Shown one piece after another: positions 63,704 through 64,000 of a stretch of 64,000 bases of DNA. The notes beneath the pieces are model-generated. The model was not told where the DNA came from and did not search any database. It saw only the letters and a program-made list of their open reading frames with translations. The stretch is from Ruegeria lacuscaerulensis (lineage in GTDB: Bacteria > Pseudomonadota > Alphaproteobacteria > Rhodobacterales > Rhodobacteraceae): assembly GCF_013031245.1 (NCBI RefSeq), contig NZ_WPZL01000019.1:1-64000 (forward strand). Direction: 5' to 3'. The position numbers and the translations under genes were made by a program. How positions within the stretch are numbered: the first letter of the stretch is position 1; each line of letters opens with the position of its first letter.

Positions 63704-63927
63704 ACAGAACTTCTCCCAGAATTCTTCACCGATTGTCCTTCGGCGTGCATGCCTCAAAATGGGGTCGGGCATGCGCAATTTCTACACTGAACTGAATAGT
63801 TCGGTTTACTTTTTTTCGCAAGGGCGAGGTGAAGGCGCGAAATTGTGCGAATTCCGACCCTTGGCTTAAGAAAGTCGCCGGGGTATGACATGGCGCCAGA
63901 TAACAGCACACAGCCTGGGGAGCAGGG

Positions 63928-64000
63928 ATGAGCGACGTCGACAGTTTTATTGATGAGGTGACCGAAGAGGTACGCCGCGACCGACTTTTCCTGCTGCTGC
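63928..64000 (+). CDS. Start of a tetratricopeptide-type membrane protein (partial)
   Basis: Only 24 codons are present: MSDVDSFIDEVTEEVRRDRL and FLLL. In alphaproteobacteria this N-terminus belongs to a YfgM-like TPR protein located before bamB and der. GGGGAGCAGGG precedes the ATG. The 224 bases before it are the RND promoter region. Confidence 0.75.
   Translation, partial: MSDVDSFIDEVTEEVRRDRLFLLL

Overview
The window is chromosomal DNA of an alphaproteobacterium of the Rhodobacteraceae (Roseobacter group). I infer this from the gene content: class I PHB genes (phaZ, phaC, phaP, phaR), ThyX in place of ThyA, heterotetrameric sarcosine oxidase, paired glutamylpolyamine-type glutamine synthetases, tandem DUF1194 proteins, an LdtR-type regulator and CcmI. 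It is also supported by the GC-rich codon use and the many 1- to 4-base overlaps between genes. I cannot name the species. No rRNA, tRNA or CRISPR array was found, and no complete insertion sequence.

Layout. 1-3160: the tail of a probable iron-dependent alcohol dehydrogenase, an EamA transporter, an alpha/beta-hydrolase-like protein without its serine, and a small AT-rich PadR module with a palindromic operator candidate. 3213-16866: mostly housekeeping genes (parE, a methyltransferase, an AhpD-like protein, ppk2, a MATE pump, an aspartate aminotransferase, an XRE regulator with sdhE, an LdtR-like regulator, two DUF1194 proteins with a glyoxalase, thyX, a cold-shock protein, an ArsC-like protein). 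16868-19381: a four-gene bufferin-type operon on the minus strand (DUF2282 precursor, DUF692 MNIO enzyme, DUF2063 partner, DoxX). It is a copper-linked RiPP system and the clearest specialised system here.

19603-25921: thrS, then a tightly overlapping run of hydrolase, VOC and M15-like genes. 25939-30389: a complete PHB granule cluster, with CTGC-N3-GCAG sites in the three places where PhaR operators are expected. 31166-37225: a DegT aminotransferase and a Puu-like polyamine or amine catabolic cluster. Two of its promoters carry the same AAATTTGATCAAATT palindrome. 37311-38282: a genomic scar with a molybdoenzyme remnant, a transposon-like end and an AT-rich stretch running into the first 48 bases of dusA, a known integration target.

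38235-49355: dusA, a TauE/SafE exporter, an oxygenase-like protein, a two-domain SpoIIAA-like protein, ruvX, ccmI and the soxBDAG operon for sarcosine oxidation. 49596-50982: three related small secreted proteins, one of them broken by an in-frame TAG. 51101-64000: an FkbM methyltransferase, sodB, a phosphoesterase, a host-attachment-family protein, a LOG protein, a LysM protein, an Atm1-like ABC exporter, a DUF2147 protein, a two-gene RND efflux operon and the start of a TPR-type membrane protein.

Two leads have least precedent that I know of: the three-paralog secreted family at 49.6-51.0 kb, and the shared palindrome in the amine-catabolism cluster. The bufferin operon is a recognised but recently described type of system.
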